DNA of 34,140 nt from Deltaproteobacteria bacterium (lineage in GTDB: Bacteria > Desulfobacterota > Desulfobaccia > Desulfobaccales > Desulfobaccaceae): positions 1-34,140 of the forward strand of contig VGSX01000003.1 in assembly GCA_016874895.1 (NCBI GenBank). The letters are read 5' to 3'. How positions within the stretch are numbered: the first letter of the stretch is position 1; each line of letters opens with the position of its first letter. This document shows positions 18,235 to 26,941 of this stretch, piece by piece. Below the pieces are notes generated by a model. That model was not told where the DNA came from. It did not search any database and was given only the letters and a program-made list of their open reading frames with translations. Both the position numbers and the translations under genes were made by a program.

Positions 18235-18702
18235 ATGACCGACAAAGTGGTGCTGAAAAAATACGCCAACCGGCGCCTCTATGATACTGAGACGAGATCA
18301 TTTGTGAGCTTGGCCCAAGTGGCTGAACTAGTGAAGCAGGGGCGGGAGCTGGAGATCAGGGATGACAAAACCGGGGAGGACGTCACGGCCTTCATCCTCA
18401 CCCAGATCGTCCTCGAGGAAGCCAAAAAGAAAAGCCTGCTGCTGCCGGTCTCCCTGCTGTATCTGCTCATCCGCTACGGTGACAGCGTCCTGAGCGAGTT
18501 CTTTGACAATTACCTGGAACAGACCCTGAAAACCTATCTGTCCTACAAGAGCGCCATGGATACCCAATTCCGCACCTGGCTGGAAATGGGCCAGAATTTT
18601 ACCGACCTGACCCAGAAGGCCATGGCCGATTTGGCGCCGGCATCGTCGTGGAAAGATTTTTTCCCCCAGAACGACCCCAAAAAGGATGCGGGGCAGGAAT
18701 AG
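18235..18702 (+). CDS. phaR: Polyhydroxyalkanoate synthesis regulator PhaR
   Basis: KKYANRRLYDTETRSFVSLAQVAELVKQGRELEIRDDKTGEDVTAFILTQI, the PHB/PHA accumulation regulator DNA-binding domain. ORF opens at 18214; ATG 18235 has AAAGGAGAG upstream. Confidence 0.92.
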   Translation: MTDKVVLKKYANRRLYDTETRSFVSLAQVAELVKQGRELEIRDDKTGEDVTAFILTQIVLEEAKKKSLLLPVSLLYLLIRYGDSVLSEFFDNYLEQTLKTYLSYKSAMDTQFRTWLEMGQNFTDLTQKAMADLAPASSWKDFFPQNDPKKDAGQE

Positions 18703-18740
18703 TATTGTTTCCGGTTTCCCGTTTCTGGCAAAAAACTTTC

Positions 18741-18887
18741 GTAAGCGTTCAGCGGTCAGCTTACAGCCGTCAGCTAATGCTTTAAATTCAAATAGTTATT
18801 CCAAGATGGCGGATCACTGGTTTTTCGCTTAGTTTCCCTAACCCATTGTTTTTGCTGAAAGCTGATTGCTGATAGCTGAACGCCTAC
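18741..18887. mobile_element. MITE copy A (147 bp, IS66-like ends) with 8-bp target duplication
   Basis: Ends GTAAGCGTTCAGC... and reverse complement GTAGGCGTTCAGC...; flanked by AAACTTTC at 18733-18740 and 18888-18895. Confidence 0.8.
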
Positions 18888-19035
18888 AAACTTTCTATTG
18901 TTTATTAGATAAGGTAGCAGACGGTTGCATTCCAGACGGAACTTGGTTGAAGCGAAGGTTGCCTTTAATGATTTTTTCAAGCATCAAGCTGTCATCTTAT
19001 GCCAGACGCAGAGCAATGCCTCTCAACCAACAGCT

Positions 19036-19062
19036 GGTGGGGCGGGCCTCCGTGCCCGCCCC
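19036..19062. repeat. GC-rich palindromic dispersed repeat (REP-like)
   Basis: GGTGGGGCGGGCCTCCGTGCCCGCCCC. Confidence 0.65.
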
Positions 19063-19091
19063 ATAAATTCTCTCGGGTGTTCATCGGTTTT

Positions 19092-20543
19092 TCAGAACGA
19101 CCCGAACAGGGTGCCTAAAATAATTACCACCACCAGGGAAATAACCGGCGCCACAATCCCCACCATGAAAATGTCGGCATAGGAATCCCGATGCGTCAGG
19201 TTGCAGATGGCCAGCAGGGTAATCACCGCCCCGTTCTGGGGCAGGACGTCGAGACTGCCGGCGGCAATGGCGGTGACCCGGTGCATCAGGTCCAGGGAAA
19301 TGCCGTAGACCGCGGCCATCTCCGCAAAGGTGGCTCCCATGGCTTGCAGGGCGATGCTCATGCCCCCGGAGGCCGAACCCGTGATCCCGGCCAGGATGCT
19401 CACTGACAGGGCCAGGGAAACCAAGGGATTGTCGCCGCCCAGATTAAGCACGCCGGAGCTGATAATTTCAAAGGAGGCCAGGGAGGCGACAACCGCCCCG
19501 AACCCCACCAGACTGGCGGTATTAAAGATCGGCAGGACCGAGGCGTTGGCCCCGGAATCCAAACTCTCGGTAAAATTGGAGTATCGCCGGAAATTGAGCG
19601 CCGTCACCACCAGGATGGAGATGACCAGGGCGGCGATGATGGACCAGATGCCCCCCACCGCTTTAATATTAGTTTCCCCGAATTGGGGCAGGGCCAGAAA
19701 CGAGGTATCCAGGGCTGGAATGATGATTTTGCTGAAGAGGTAGTTCAGGGCGATAACCAGAATAATGGGGAATAGAGCCAAGAAGAAACCCGGCTGGCCC
19801 GCGGGGGTTGGCTTATCACTGAGCTCCATGATGTCAAAACCCTCCCCCTCGGCGCATTCCCGCAACCGCTTGTCCGGTTTGGGCGCCACATCCTCATGCT
19901 CCCCATAGCCTTCTCCTCTGGACACGGCCGTGGACAACCGCCAGTTAAGCCACAGCATGCCCAACGCCAGCATAATCAGGGCGGCAATGATCCCCAGGAA
20001 AGGCGCGGCAAAAGGAGTTGTCCCAAAGAACGGCATGGGAATGGCGTTCTGGATGGCCGGGGTGCCCGGCAGGGCGGTCATGGTGAAGGAAAAGGCCCCC
20101 AGGGCCACCGCGCCCGGGATGAGCCTCTTGGGGAGGCCGTTTTCCCGGAAGAGATTCTCGGCAATCGGGTAAATGGCAAAAGCCACCACGAACAGCGACA
20201 CCCCGCCATAGGTGAGCACCGCACAGGACAGCACCACCACCAGGATAGCCCGCGCATGGCCGAACTTCTTCACGGTCCACTGGGCAATGGCCTGGGCCGA
20301 GCCGCTGTCGTCCATGAGTTTGCCAAAAATCGCTCCCAGCAGGAAAAGCGGAAAATACAGGATGATGAAATTGCCGGTGGCCTGCATGAAGATCTGGGTG
20401 TAGCTCCCCATAATAGGCATATCCCCGGCGGCCAGGGCGGCCAGGGCAGCCATGAGCGGCGCGGCAATGAGCACGCTGACCCCCCGGTAGGCCAGATACA
20501 TCAGCAGCAACAGGGCTATGAGGATCCCTAACATACCTAACAT
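19092..20543 (-). CDS. GntP family permease
   Basis: Multi-spanning hydrophobic protein; GntP-type segments such as LTYGGVSLFVVAFAIYPIAENLF, PGTPAIQNAIP, GITGSASGGMSIAL. Confidence 0.82.
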   Translation of the reverse strand: MLGMLGILIALLLLMYLAYRGVSVLIAAPLMAALAALAAGDMPIMGSYTQIFMQATGNFIILYFPLFLLGAIFGKLMDDSGSAQAIAQWTVKKFGHARAILVVVLSCAVLTYGGVSLFVVAFAIYPIAENLFRENGLPKRLIPGAVALGAFSFTMTALPGTPAIQNAIPMPFFGTTPFAAPFLGIIAALIMLALGMLWLNWRLSTAVSRGEGYGEHEDVAPKPDKRLRECAEGEGFDIMELSDKPTPAGQPGFFLALFPIILVIALNYLFSKIIIPALDTSFLALPQFGETNIKAVGGIWSIIAALVISILVVTALNFRRYSNFTESLDSGANASVLPIFNTASLVGFGAVVASLASFEIISSGVLNLGGDNPLVSLALSVSILAGITGSASGGMSIALQAMGATFAEMAAVYGISLDLMHRVTAIAAGSLDVLPQNGAVITLLAICNLTHRDSYADIFMVGIVAPVISLVVVIILGTLFGSF

Positions 20544-21622
20544 AGATTGCTTTCCTTCCAGGCAAGGTAAACGGCTTCATAGTCCAGGGTGGAGCGCTTG
20601 CCCAGATCGTTATAGTGCCTGTCAAGCCAGTCAGAAGCGGCCCGGTAGCCGACATCGTGCAGATGTATAAAGAAATCCCATTCCGTGTTGAATTTGCTGG
20701 AGACGCTCAAAGATTTGAGTTCGGCATCACCGTCAATGCGGTGAAACAAGGCATCCCGGAAGCGCTGATTTTCCAGGTTCGCCACTTTGATGAGCTCTTT
20801 TAAAATGGCGATGGCCCGGACCTCTTTGATCAGGCTGGCATTAAAGGTGATCTCGTTGATGCGGTTGAAAATGTCCTGGGCCGTGCGGGGAATCTCCTCC
20901 CGGTGGATGGGATTGATCTGCACGATGACGATGTCCCGGGACTGGCAATTATCCACCAGCGGAAAGAGGGCCGGATTGCCCATGTAGCCGCCGTCCCAGT
21001 AGGCCTCCCCATCTATCTCCACGGCCTGATAGATATAAGGCAGGCAGCAGGAGGCCATCACCATGTCCGCAGTCATCTCCTCCCGGCGGAAGATCTTCTG
21101 CATGCCGGTGCGCACGTTGGTGGCCACCACGAAAAGTTTGATGCCCTCGGCATGCCTGACATGTTCGAAATCTATCAGGGAGGTAATGAGATCGCGCAAC
21201 GGGTTGAGATCAAAGGGATTCATCTGGTAAGGCGATACCATGCGGACAAGGGCATCAAAAAAAATATAGCCGGGCGAGAAGTCCAAGGTCCAGCGGCCCA
21301 GCAACCGGTCCAGCCAGGTCCGCTTGAAGGGCGAGAATTGCCCGGCCTGGTGCACTCCGTACCAAAACTTCCGCAGCGCTTCCCGGGCGCCCTCTTTGCC
21401 GCCGGTGTCCAGGCCATCCGCCACCACCACGGCGTTCATGGCCCCGGCGCTGGTGCCGCTGATGCCCTCAATGGCAATCCGGTCATCTTCTAAAAGGCGG
21501 TCCAAAACACCCCAGGTGAAGGCGCCGTGCGCCCCGCCGCCCTGGAGGGCCAGTTCGATCATTTTCGGTTGTGCCAATGCTCTACCTCCATTGTTCAGGT
21601 CAATCTTTCCCTGAGAGGCCAC
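20537..21622 (-). CDS. Patatin-like phospholipase family protein
   Basis: LQGGGAHGAFTWGVLDRLL, GTSAGAMNA (GxSxG), WDGGYMGNPALFPL; start region overlaps none, 3' end overlaps the GntP start by 7 nt. Confidence 0.88.
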   Translation of the reverse strand: MASQGKIDLNNGGRALAQPKMIELALQGGGAHGAFTWGVLDRLLEDDRIAIEGISGTSAGAMNAVVVADGLDTGGKEGAREALRKFWYGVHQAGQFSPFKRTWLDRLLGRWTLDFSPGYIFFDALVRMVSPYQMNPFDLNPLRDLITSLIDFEHVRHAEGIKLFVVATNVRTGMQKIFRREEMTADMVMASCCLPYIYQAVEIDGEAYWDGGYMGNPALFPLVDNCQSRDIVIVQINPIHREEIPRTAQDIFNRINEITFNASLIKEVRAIAILKELIKVANLENQRFRDALFHRIDGDAELKSLSVSSKFNTEWDFFIHLHDVGYRAASDWLDRHYNDLGKRSTLDYEAVYLAWKESNLC

Positions 21623-21689
21623 AGAAAGACCGCTGCGTGCTTTTTTTACTGCAGAATATTTTGCGAAGCGTCAACGATAAGTATCCCTA

Positions 21690-21718
21690 AATATAATGGC
21701 AGAGCCTTAGGTTGTCAA
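21690..21718 (-). promoter_or_regulatory. Sigma70 promoter for patatin/GntP genes
   Basis: Minus strand TTGACA (21713-21718), 17-nt spacer, TATATT (21690-21695). Confidence 0.7.
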
Positions 21719-21725
21719 TAAGTAT

Positions 21726-21742
21726 TATGCAATGCAAAATAT
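21726..21742. promoter_or_regulatory. Candidate PhaR operator, box 3
   Basis: TATGCAATGCAAAATAT, 14/17 identical to box 1 and 7 nt upstream of the -35. Confidence 0.5.
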
Positions 21743-21844
21743 TGAAGTGATCCTTGCCGGTCCATCCATTAATAATGCCTGAGTGAACCGGAAACCGAAG
21801 ATTGAACCCCGAAAACTGTATTACTGATAACTAAACGCCTCCCA

Positions 21845-21884
21845 AAAGACCAGAAACGGCCCTGAAGCGATGCTTCAGGGCCGT
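21845..21884 (-). terminator. Rho-independent terminator after the GNAT gene
   Basis: Perfect 13-bp stem ACGGCCCTGAAGC-GAT-GCTTCAGGGCCGT (21856-21884); minus strand continues TTTCTGGTCTTTT. Confidence 0.75.
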
Positions 21885-21914
21885 CCTGGTCAGGTCGGGT
21901 GGATGTTTATTGTG

Positions 21915-22478
21915 TTATTCCTGCAGATACTTGACCATCAGGACCAGATCGGATTCCGCGCCCTCCAGGTCTCTCACGAAACCCTGCAGGTTGGCCACTT
22001 CCTTGAATCCCATCTTCTCAAAAAGGTAAAACGCTTTATCGAGACGAGGCGGGATCTCGATGTGGATCTGCTCCAGGCCCAGGCGGGTGGCGATATCGAT
22101 GAGGTTATGGAGCAGGGTGGTCCCCAGGCCCCGCACCCGGAACTGGGTGGAGGTGGTCAGACGCAATTCCGCCTGATGCCTGGTCCAGCCGATGGGATTG
22201 AAGTGCAGGGTGGCATCTCCCACAATCTGCCCGTTATGCAGGGCAACGAGAGGGAGAATAGTGTCATAATTTAAATCGTAGATCCAATTCTCTATGACCT
22301 TGGGGTTGGTGACGTCTTCCTTGAGACAGAGCCGGTCCTCTGGCGGTAAATTCTTGAAATACTCCACCAGGCCGGCCTCATCCGACTTCAACAGGGGCCG
22401 CAAGGTGACGGGCGTGCCGTCGTCCAAGGAGATGTTTTTGGGATAGGTGTTAATGAGTATCTCTGACAGCTTGTCCAT
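21915..22478 (-). CDS. GNAT family N-acetyltransferase
   Basis: GNAT acetyl-CoA loop region FRVRGLGTTLLHNLIDIA; paralog of 23742-24296. Confidence 0.8.
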   Translation of the reverse strand: MDKLSEILINTYPKNISLDDGTPVTLRPLLKSDEAGLVEYFKNLPPEDRLCLKEDVTNPKVIENWIYDLNYDTILPLVALHNGQIVGDATLHFNPIGWTRHQAELRLTTSTQFRVRGLGTTLLHNLIDIATRLGLEQIHIEIPPRLDKAFYLFEKMGFKEVANLQGFVRDLEGAESDLVLMVKYLQE

Positions 22479-22526
22479 AATTATCTCCCCCTCAGCTTAT
22501 CCGGCGGGCGGTTCGGAAGCCTGACA

Positions 22527-23720
22527 TTAGAAATACCACCCGCGCTCCACGATCACCGCATAGCCCATGCCGCCGCCGACGCACAGACTGGCCAGCCCCA
22601 CCTCGACGTTGCGTTTTTGCATCTCATGGACCAGGGTTACCAGAATTCTGGCGCCGCTGCAGCCGATGGGGTGACCCAGGGCGATGGCGCCGCCGTTGAC
22701 ATTGACGATTTCCGGGGGAAGTTTAAGTTCCTTGAGGCAGGCCAGGGACTGGGCCGCAAAGGCTTCATTGAGTTCCACCAGTTCGATTTTCTTGCCCCTC
22801 TCCAGGCTGACCTTTTCGATGGCATGGCGCACCGCGTAAATGGGGCCGGTACCCATGAGCTCGGGTTCGCAGCCGGCGCAGGCGTAACTGTCGATCTTGG
22901 CCAGGGGGCGGATGCCCATTTTCAGGGCTTTCTCCGCGGTCATGAGCAGGAGTGCCGCCGCCCCGTCATTAATTCCGGAGGAGTTCCCGGCGGTAATGGT
23001 GCCCTGCTTGGCAAAAGCGGGTTTGAGTTTACTTAATTTTTCCGCCGTAGTGCCGAAGCGGGGGAATTCATCGGTGTCGAAGATGATGGGATCGCCCTTG
23101 CGCTGGGGGATTTCCACCGGCACGATCTCATCCTGGAACCGGCCGGACTTAATAGCCGCCTCGGCCTTCTGCTGGCTCTGGGCCGCGAACTCGTCCTGCT
23201 CCTCCCGGCTGAGGTGAAACCGTTCGGCAATGTTCTCCGCCGTGATGCCCATGTGGGTATCCCCGAAGGAACACCAGAGCCCGTCGTGAATCATGGTGTC
23301 CAAGACCTGCACGTGCCCCATGCGGGCCCCCCACCTGGCCTGGGGCAGCACAAAAGGGGCTGCGCTCATGCACTCCATGCCTCCGGCGATGACAATCTCC
23401 GCGGCCCCCACCTGGATCTTCTGGGTGGCGGTGATCACGGCCTCCATCCCGGAGCCGCACACGGCGTTGACGGTCATGGCCGGCGTGTATTGCGAAATAT
23501 CCGCCAGCAGGGCTGCCTGCCGGGCGGGGTTCTGACCTTCACCCGCCTGGAGCACATTCCCCATAATAACCAGGTCCACATTGTCATGCCTGACTTTGGC
23601 CCGGCGTAAAACTTCCTTTATAACAATGCCGCCCAGTTCCACGGCGGGTGTTTCCCGCAGGGCGCCCCCGAAGGTGCCGATGGCGGTCCTGGCGGCGCTG
23701 GCAATCACGATGTCCTGCAT
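22527..23720 (-). CDS. phaA: Acetyl-CoA C-acetyltransferase (thiolase)
   Basis: [11 protein letters not shown] active-site Cys, [33 protein letters not shown]. Confidence 0.93.
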   Translation of the reverse strand: MQDIVIASAARTAIGTFGGALRETPAVELGGIVIKEVLRRAKVRHDNVDLVIMGNVLQAGEGQNPARQAALLADISQYTPAMTVNAVCGSGMEAVITATQKIQVGAAEIVIAGGMECMSAAPFVLPQARWGARMGHVQVLDTMIHDGLWCSFGDTHMGITAENIAERFHLSREEQDEFAAQSQQKAEAAIKSGRFQDEIVPVEIPQRKGDPIIFDTDEFPRFGTTAEKLSKLKPAFAKQGTITAGNSSGINDGAAALLLMTAEKALKMGIRPLAKIDSYACAGCEPELMGTGPIYAVRHAIEKVSLERGKKIELVELNEAFAAQSLACLKELKLPPEIVNVNGGAIALGHPIGCSGARILVTLVHEMQKRNVEVGLASLCVGGGMGYAVIVERGWYF

Positions 23721-23741
23721 AAGTCTCCTCCCTCCCCCGCA

Positions 23742-24296
23742 TTAAGAAGTCGCGGGTTGCAGTTCCTTAACCAGAAGGGCGATATCGGCATACTGCTGGT
23801 TTTGGAGATCCTTGACATAGTTTTTCAGCACCGTCAATTGGCTGAATCCGGCCCTCTTAAAAGCAGTAATAACTCCCTCCCGGTTGGTGACAATCCTGGC
23901 CAGGAGTTTCTTGACGTTGTGTTTGGCGGCCAAGGTGGTGAGTTCCTCGATGAGGGCCGCCCCCAGCCGGCGGCCCTGAAACTCCGGGGCCACCGTGACC
24001 CGGATCTCGGCCACATGACGCCCCCAGCCGAAGGTCTGGTAGTGTAAAGTAGCATTTGCCACGATATTATCCTGATATTCCGCCAAAATGGGCAACACCT
24101 TATCATAATTGAGATTGCGGGCCCACTTCTCTATGAGCTTCCGGTCGGTTACCACGTTGCGCAGGAAACGCCGATCCTCTTCCCCCAGATCGACGAAAAA
24201 ACTGTACAGGGCATACTGGTCATCACGCGTCATCGGTCTCAGGGTTACGCTGAGACCGTCTGGAAGAGTTATCTTCTTGGGATAATCTTCAAACAT
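23742..24296 (-). CDS. GNAT family N-acetyltransferase
   Basis: EFQGRRLGAALIEELTTLA; homologous along its length to 21915-22478. Confidence 0.8.
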   Translation of the reverse strand: MFEDYPKKITLPDGLSVTLRPMTRDDQYALYSFFVDLGEEDRRFLRNVVTDRKLIEKWARNLNYDKVLPILAEYQDNIVANATLHYQTFGWGRHVAEIRVTVAPEFQGRRLGAALIEELTTLAAKHNVKKLLARIVTNREGVITAFKRAGFSQLTVLKNYVKDLQNQQYADIALLVKELQPATS

Positions 24297-24707
24297 GGGA
24301 GGCTCCTTTCCGGGCGGCTGTTATTCCAGCCCACCAAATGATTTCCTGTCTTATCAGCGGATTACGACCTCCGGGCCGCGAATCGTACCCTTCAGGGTAA
24401 TTTTTATAGCTCACCGAACTATTTACAAAAACAATTATTACTATATCATTAAGCCTGGTTTTTGCAACCTCTGGAGACAGCTAATGGCTGAGAAGAGATA
24501 CTCCCAGGCCGATACACGCCTTCAGCCGTGAGCCATCATTTTACCGTGAAAATCCCCCGCAACCCGGGTCATCCCGGAAGTGAAACGCCGGGGAGAGTTG
24601 GGCTCTGCTACCGAAAACGTCATTTGGGAAATCGCCCGGCGGGCCGTACCCATGCCCGTAGTGCTTCCTTGCCGGTCTCTGCCCTCAGGTGAGGAGCAAT
24701 AAAAAAT

Positions 24708-24735
24708 TTGACATTTTTTATTTTTATAGTACATT
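24708..24735 (+). promoter_or_regulatory. Putative promoter of pabAB
   Basis: TTGACA at 24708-24713, 16-nt spacer, TACATT at 24730-24735. Confidence 0.5.
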
Positions 24736-24759
24736 AATGGGTGAGTTATGTCTAGGCGC

Positions 24760-24790
24760 AAGCCACCCAGACTCATTCTGGGTGGCTTTT
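24760..24790 (+). promoter_or_regulatory. Terminator/attenuator-like hairpin in the pabA leader
   Basis: Perfect 12-bp stem AAGCCACCCAGA-CTCAT-TCTGGGTGGCTT plus T-run, ending 18 nt before ATG 24809. Confidence 0.65.
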
Positions 24791-24808
24791 GTCTTTTCGG
24801 AGGGTCCC

Positions 24809-25471
24809 ATGCGGCTGGTAATGATCGATAACTATGATTCCTTTACATATAACCTGGTGCACCTCTTTTATGCCTTCGACCTGGAAGTGGTGGTCCGGCG
24901 GCACGACGAAGTGAGTCTGGCCGGCATTGAGGCCCTGCGCCCGGACTGGCTCTGCATCTCTCCCGGCCCCAGGGCCCCGGCGGACGCGGGGATAAGCAAG
25001 GCCGCCATAGCAAATTTCTATAAGAATATTCCCATATTAGGGGTCTGTTTGGGTATGCAGGCCATCAACGAGGTCTTCGGCGGCCGCACGGTGCTGGCCC
25101 CGGTGCCGGTACATGGGAAACGCCACCAGGTATTCCATGCCGGTGGGGCTGTATTTGCGGGGTTGCCCAGCCCCCTGGCCGCGGCCCGGTATCATTCTCT
25201 CATGGTGCAGCCGGGAAGCCGGGAACTGGAGATCACGGCCCGCAGCGCCGACGGGGTCATTATGGGCCTGAGCCACCGCCGTTACCCCGTGCACGGCGTC
25301 CAGTTTCACCCGGAGTCCTTTCTGACGGAATACGGCCGGGAGCTGGCGGCCAATTTCCTCCGGCTGGCTCCTGGATTTGCGGGGGTGACCGCCGCTCCAG
25401 CCAAGATTCCGCCGCCGAAAACTGATTTTTTCCACTGCCCACCGCTTGCCGCCGGGACCGGACTGATTTAG
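24809..25471 (+). CDS. pabA: Aminodeoxychorismate synthase glutamine amidotransferase (PabA/TrpG type)
   Basis: MIDNYDSFTYNLVH, GVCLGMQAI, VQFHPESFLTEYG. GGAGGG upstream of ATG 24809; ORF opens at 24689. Confidence 0.85.
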   Translation: MRLVMIDNYDSFTYNLVHLFYAFDLEVVVRRHDEVSLAGIEALRPDWLCISPGPRAPADAGISKAAIANFYKNIPILGVCLGMQAINEVFGGRTVLAPVPVHGKRHQVFHAGGAVFAGLPSPLAAARYHSLMVQPGSRELEITARSADGVIMGLSHRRYPVHGVQFHPESFLTEYGRELAANFLRLAPGFAGVTAAPAKIPPPKTDFFHCPPLAAGTGLI

Positions 25472-26941
25472 ATGCAGTGGGGACGCATAACCGACCTGCA
25501 CATCAGTCCCCTGGACCTGCCCGGGGCTATCACCGGGCTGTCTGAATTGTTTGCGGGTCTGCGTTACCTCCCCTATGCCATGCTTCTCCTGAGCGGCGGC
25601 AGCCTCGATTCCGCCCGCTATTCCCTCATGGGCTGGGACCCTTTCCTGGTCATGCGCGCCACAGGACGGCAGGTGGAGATACAGGTGGGGGAATGCCTCA
25701 AAACCTTGGAGGGAAATCCCTTTGATATTTTGGAGGAAGCCCTGGAGGCCCTGAGCCTGCCTGGACAGACGCCGCTGCCGCCCTTTAGCGCCGGCGGCCT
25801 GGGTTTTCTGGCTTACGAGCTGAAAAATCACCTGGAGCGGCTACCGGCCACCGCGGTGGATGATCTGGGCCTGCCGGAGATGGTCTGGGCCTTCCCCCGC
25901 CGGATCGTGGTGCAGGACCGCTGGGAGGGGCGCTGCTGGCAGGTATGGGTGGAGTACGAACCCCCGGCCGGTTCTGTCTCCAAGGCGGATTCAGGTGCCC
26001 CTTTCCCATGTGACCGCATAAAACCGCCCGGAGCCTATCAGGTGGGCCAGCTCACCAGCACCTTTTCCCGGGAACGCTATCTGGCCGCGGTGCGCCGGGC
26101 CCGGGAGTACATCCGCCAGGGGGATATCTATCAGGTCAATCTCTCGCAACGCTTCAGTTTTCCCTTCCGGGGCGATTTTTACCGGCTCTTCGGTCAGCTT
26201 TTCGCCCGCAATCCGGCCCCGTTTTACGCCTACCTCAACTGCAACGATTTCCAGATCCTGTCCACCTCCATGGAACGTTTTCTCCTGCGGCAGGGGGACG
26301 TTCTGGAGACGCGGCCCATCAAAGGGACCCGCCCCCGGGGACGCACCCCGGAGGAAGACGAGGCCATGCAGCAGGAACTGACCGCCAGCCTGAAGGAAGA
26401 TGCCGAACTGTCCATGATCGTGGATCTGCTGCGCAACGATATCAGCCGGGTCTGTGTCGGCGGCAGCGTCCGGGTCAGGGAGCACAAACGACTGGAGGCC
26501 TACGAAAATGTCTACCACCTGGTGTCCATTGTCACCGGGCGGTTGCGACCGGAGTGCAGCCAGGTGGATATCCTCCGGGCCACCTTTCCCGGCGGCTCCG
26601 TCACCGGCTGCCCCAAAATCCGGGCCATGGAGATCATCGACGAGCTGGAGCCGGTGGTGCGCCATGTCTACTGCGGCTCCATCGGTTATCTGGGGCTGCA
26701 CCGCAACCTGGACCTGAACATCGCCATCCGCACGGCCATCCGTCAACAGGACCAGGTCCACTTTGCCGTGGGCGGGGGCATTGTCTATGATTCCGAAGAG
26801 GTGGCGGAGTATGAAGAAACGCTCCACAAGGGGATGACGTTATTCAAGGTCATCGGCCAGGGAGGCCTGGCCCCGGAAAGAGACGCGGCAGATTTGGAAG
26901 CAAGCTCTAAGTTGACGGCTCACCGTGGTACTGGCCGATGA
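25472..26941 (+). CDS. pabB: Aminodeoxychorismate synthase component I (chorismate-binding)
   Basis: PIKGTRPRG: the Lys is characteristic of PabB (TrpE has PIAGTRPRG); GDIYQVNLSQRF; PGGSVTGCPKIRAMEII. Confidence 0.88.
   Translation: MQWGRITDLHISPLDLPGAITGLSELFAGLRYLPYAMLLLSGGSLDSARYSLMGWDPFLVMRATGRQVEIQVGECLKTLEGNPFDILEEALEALSLPGQTPLPPFSAGGLGFLAYELKNHLERLPATAVDDLGLPEMVWAFPRRIVVQDRWEGRCWQVWVEYEPPAGSVSKADSGAPFPCDRIKPPGAYQVGQLTSTFSRERYLAAVRRAREYIRQGDIYQVNLSQRFSFPFRGDFYRLFGQLFARNPAPFYAYLNCNDFQILSTSMERFLLRQGDVLETRPIKGTRPRGRTPEEDEAMQQELTASLKEDAELSMIVDLLRNDISRVCVGGSVRVREHKRLEAYENVYHLVSIVTGRLRPECSQVDILRATFPGGSVTGCPKIRAMEIIDELEPVVRHVYCGSIGYLGLHRNLDLNIAIRTAIRQQDQVHFAVGGGIVYDSEEVAEYEETLHKGMTLFKVIGQGGLAPERDAADLEASSKLTAHRGTGR

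Noticed and set aside
21810-21840. ACTGATAACTAAACGCCT, possible solo MITE end
   Set aside because: Short and degenerate with no partner end; could be chance.
25991-26827. 278-aa minus-strand ORF opposite pabB
   Set aside because: Shadow frame of a clear PabB.
24809-26941. Calling the pair TrpG/TrpE (anthranilate synthase)
   Set aside because: PIKGTRPRG contains the lysine expected in PabB rather than the alanine of TrpE, and no other trp genes are adjacent.
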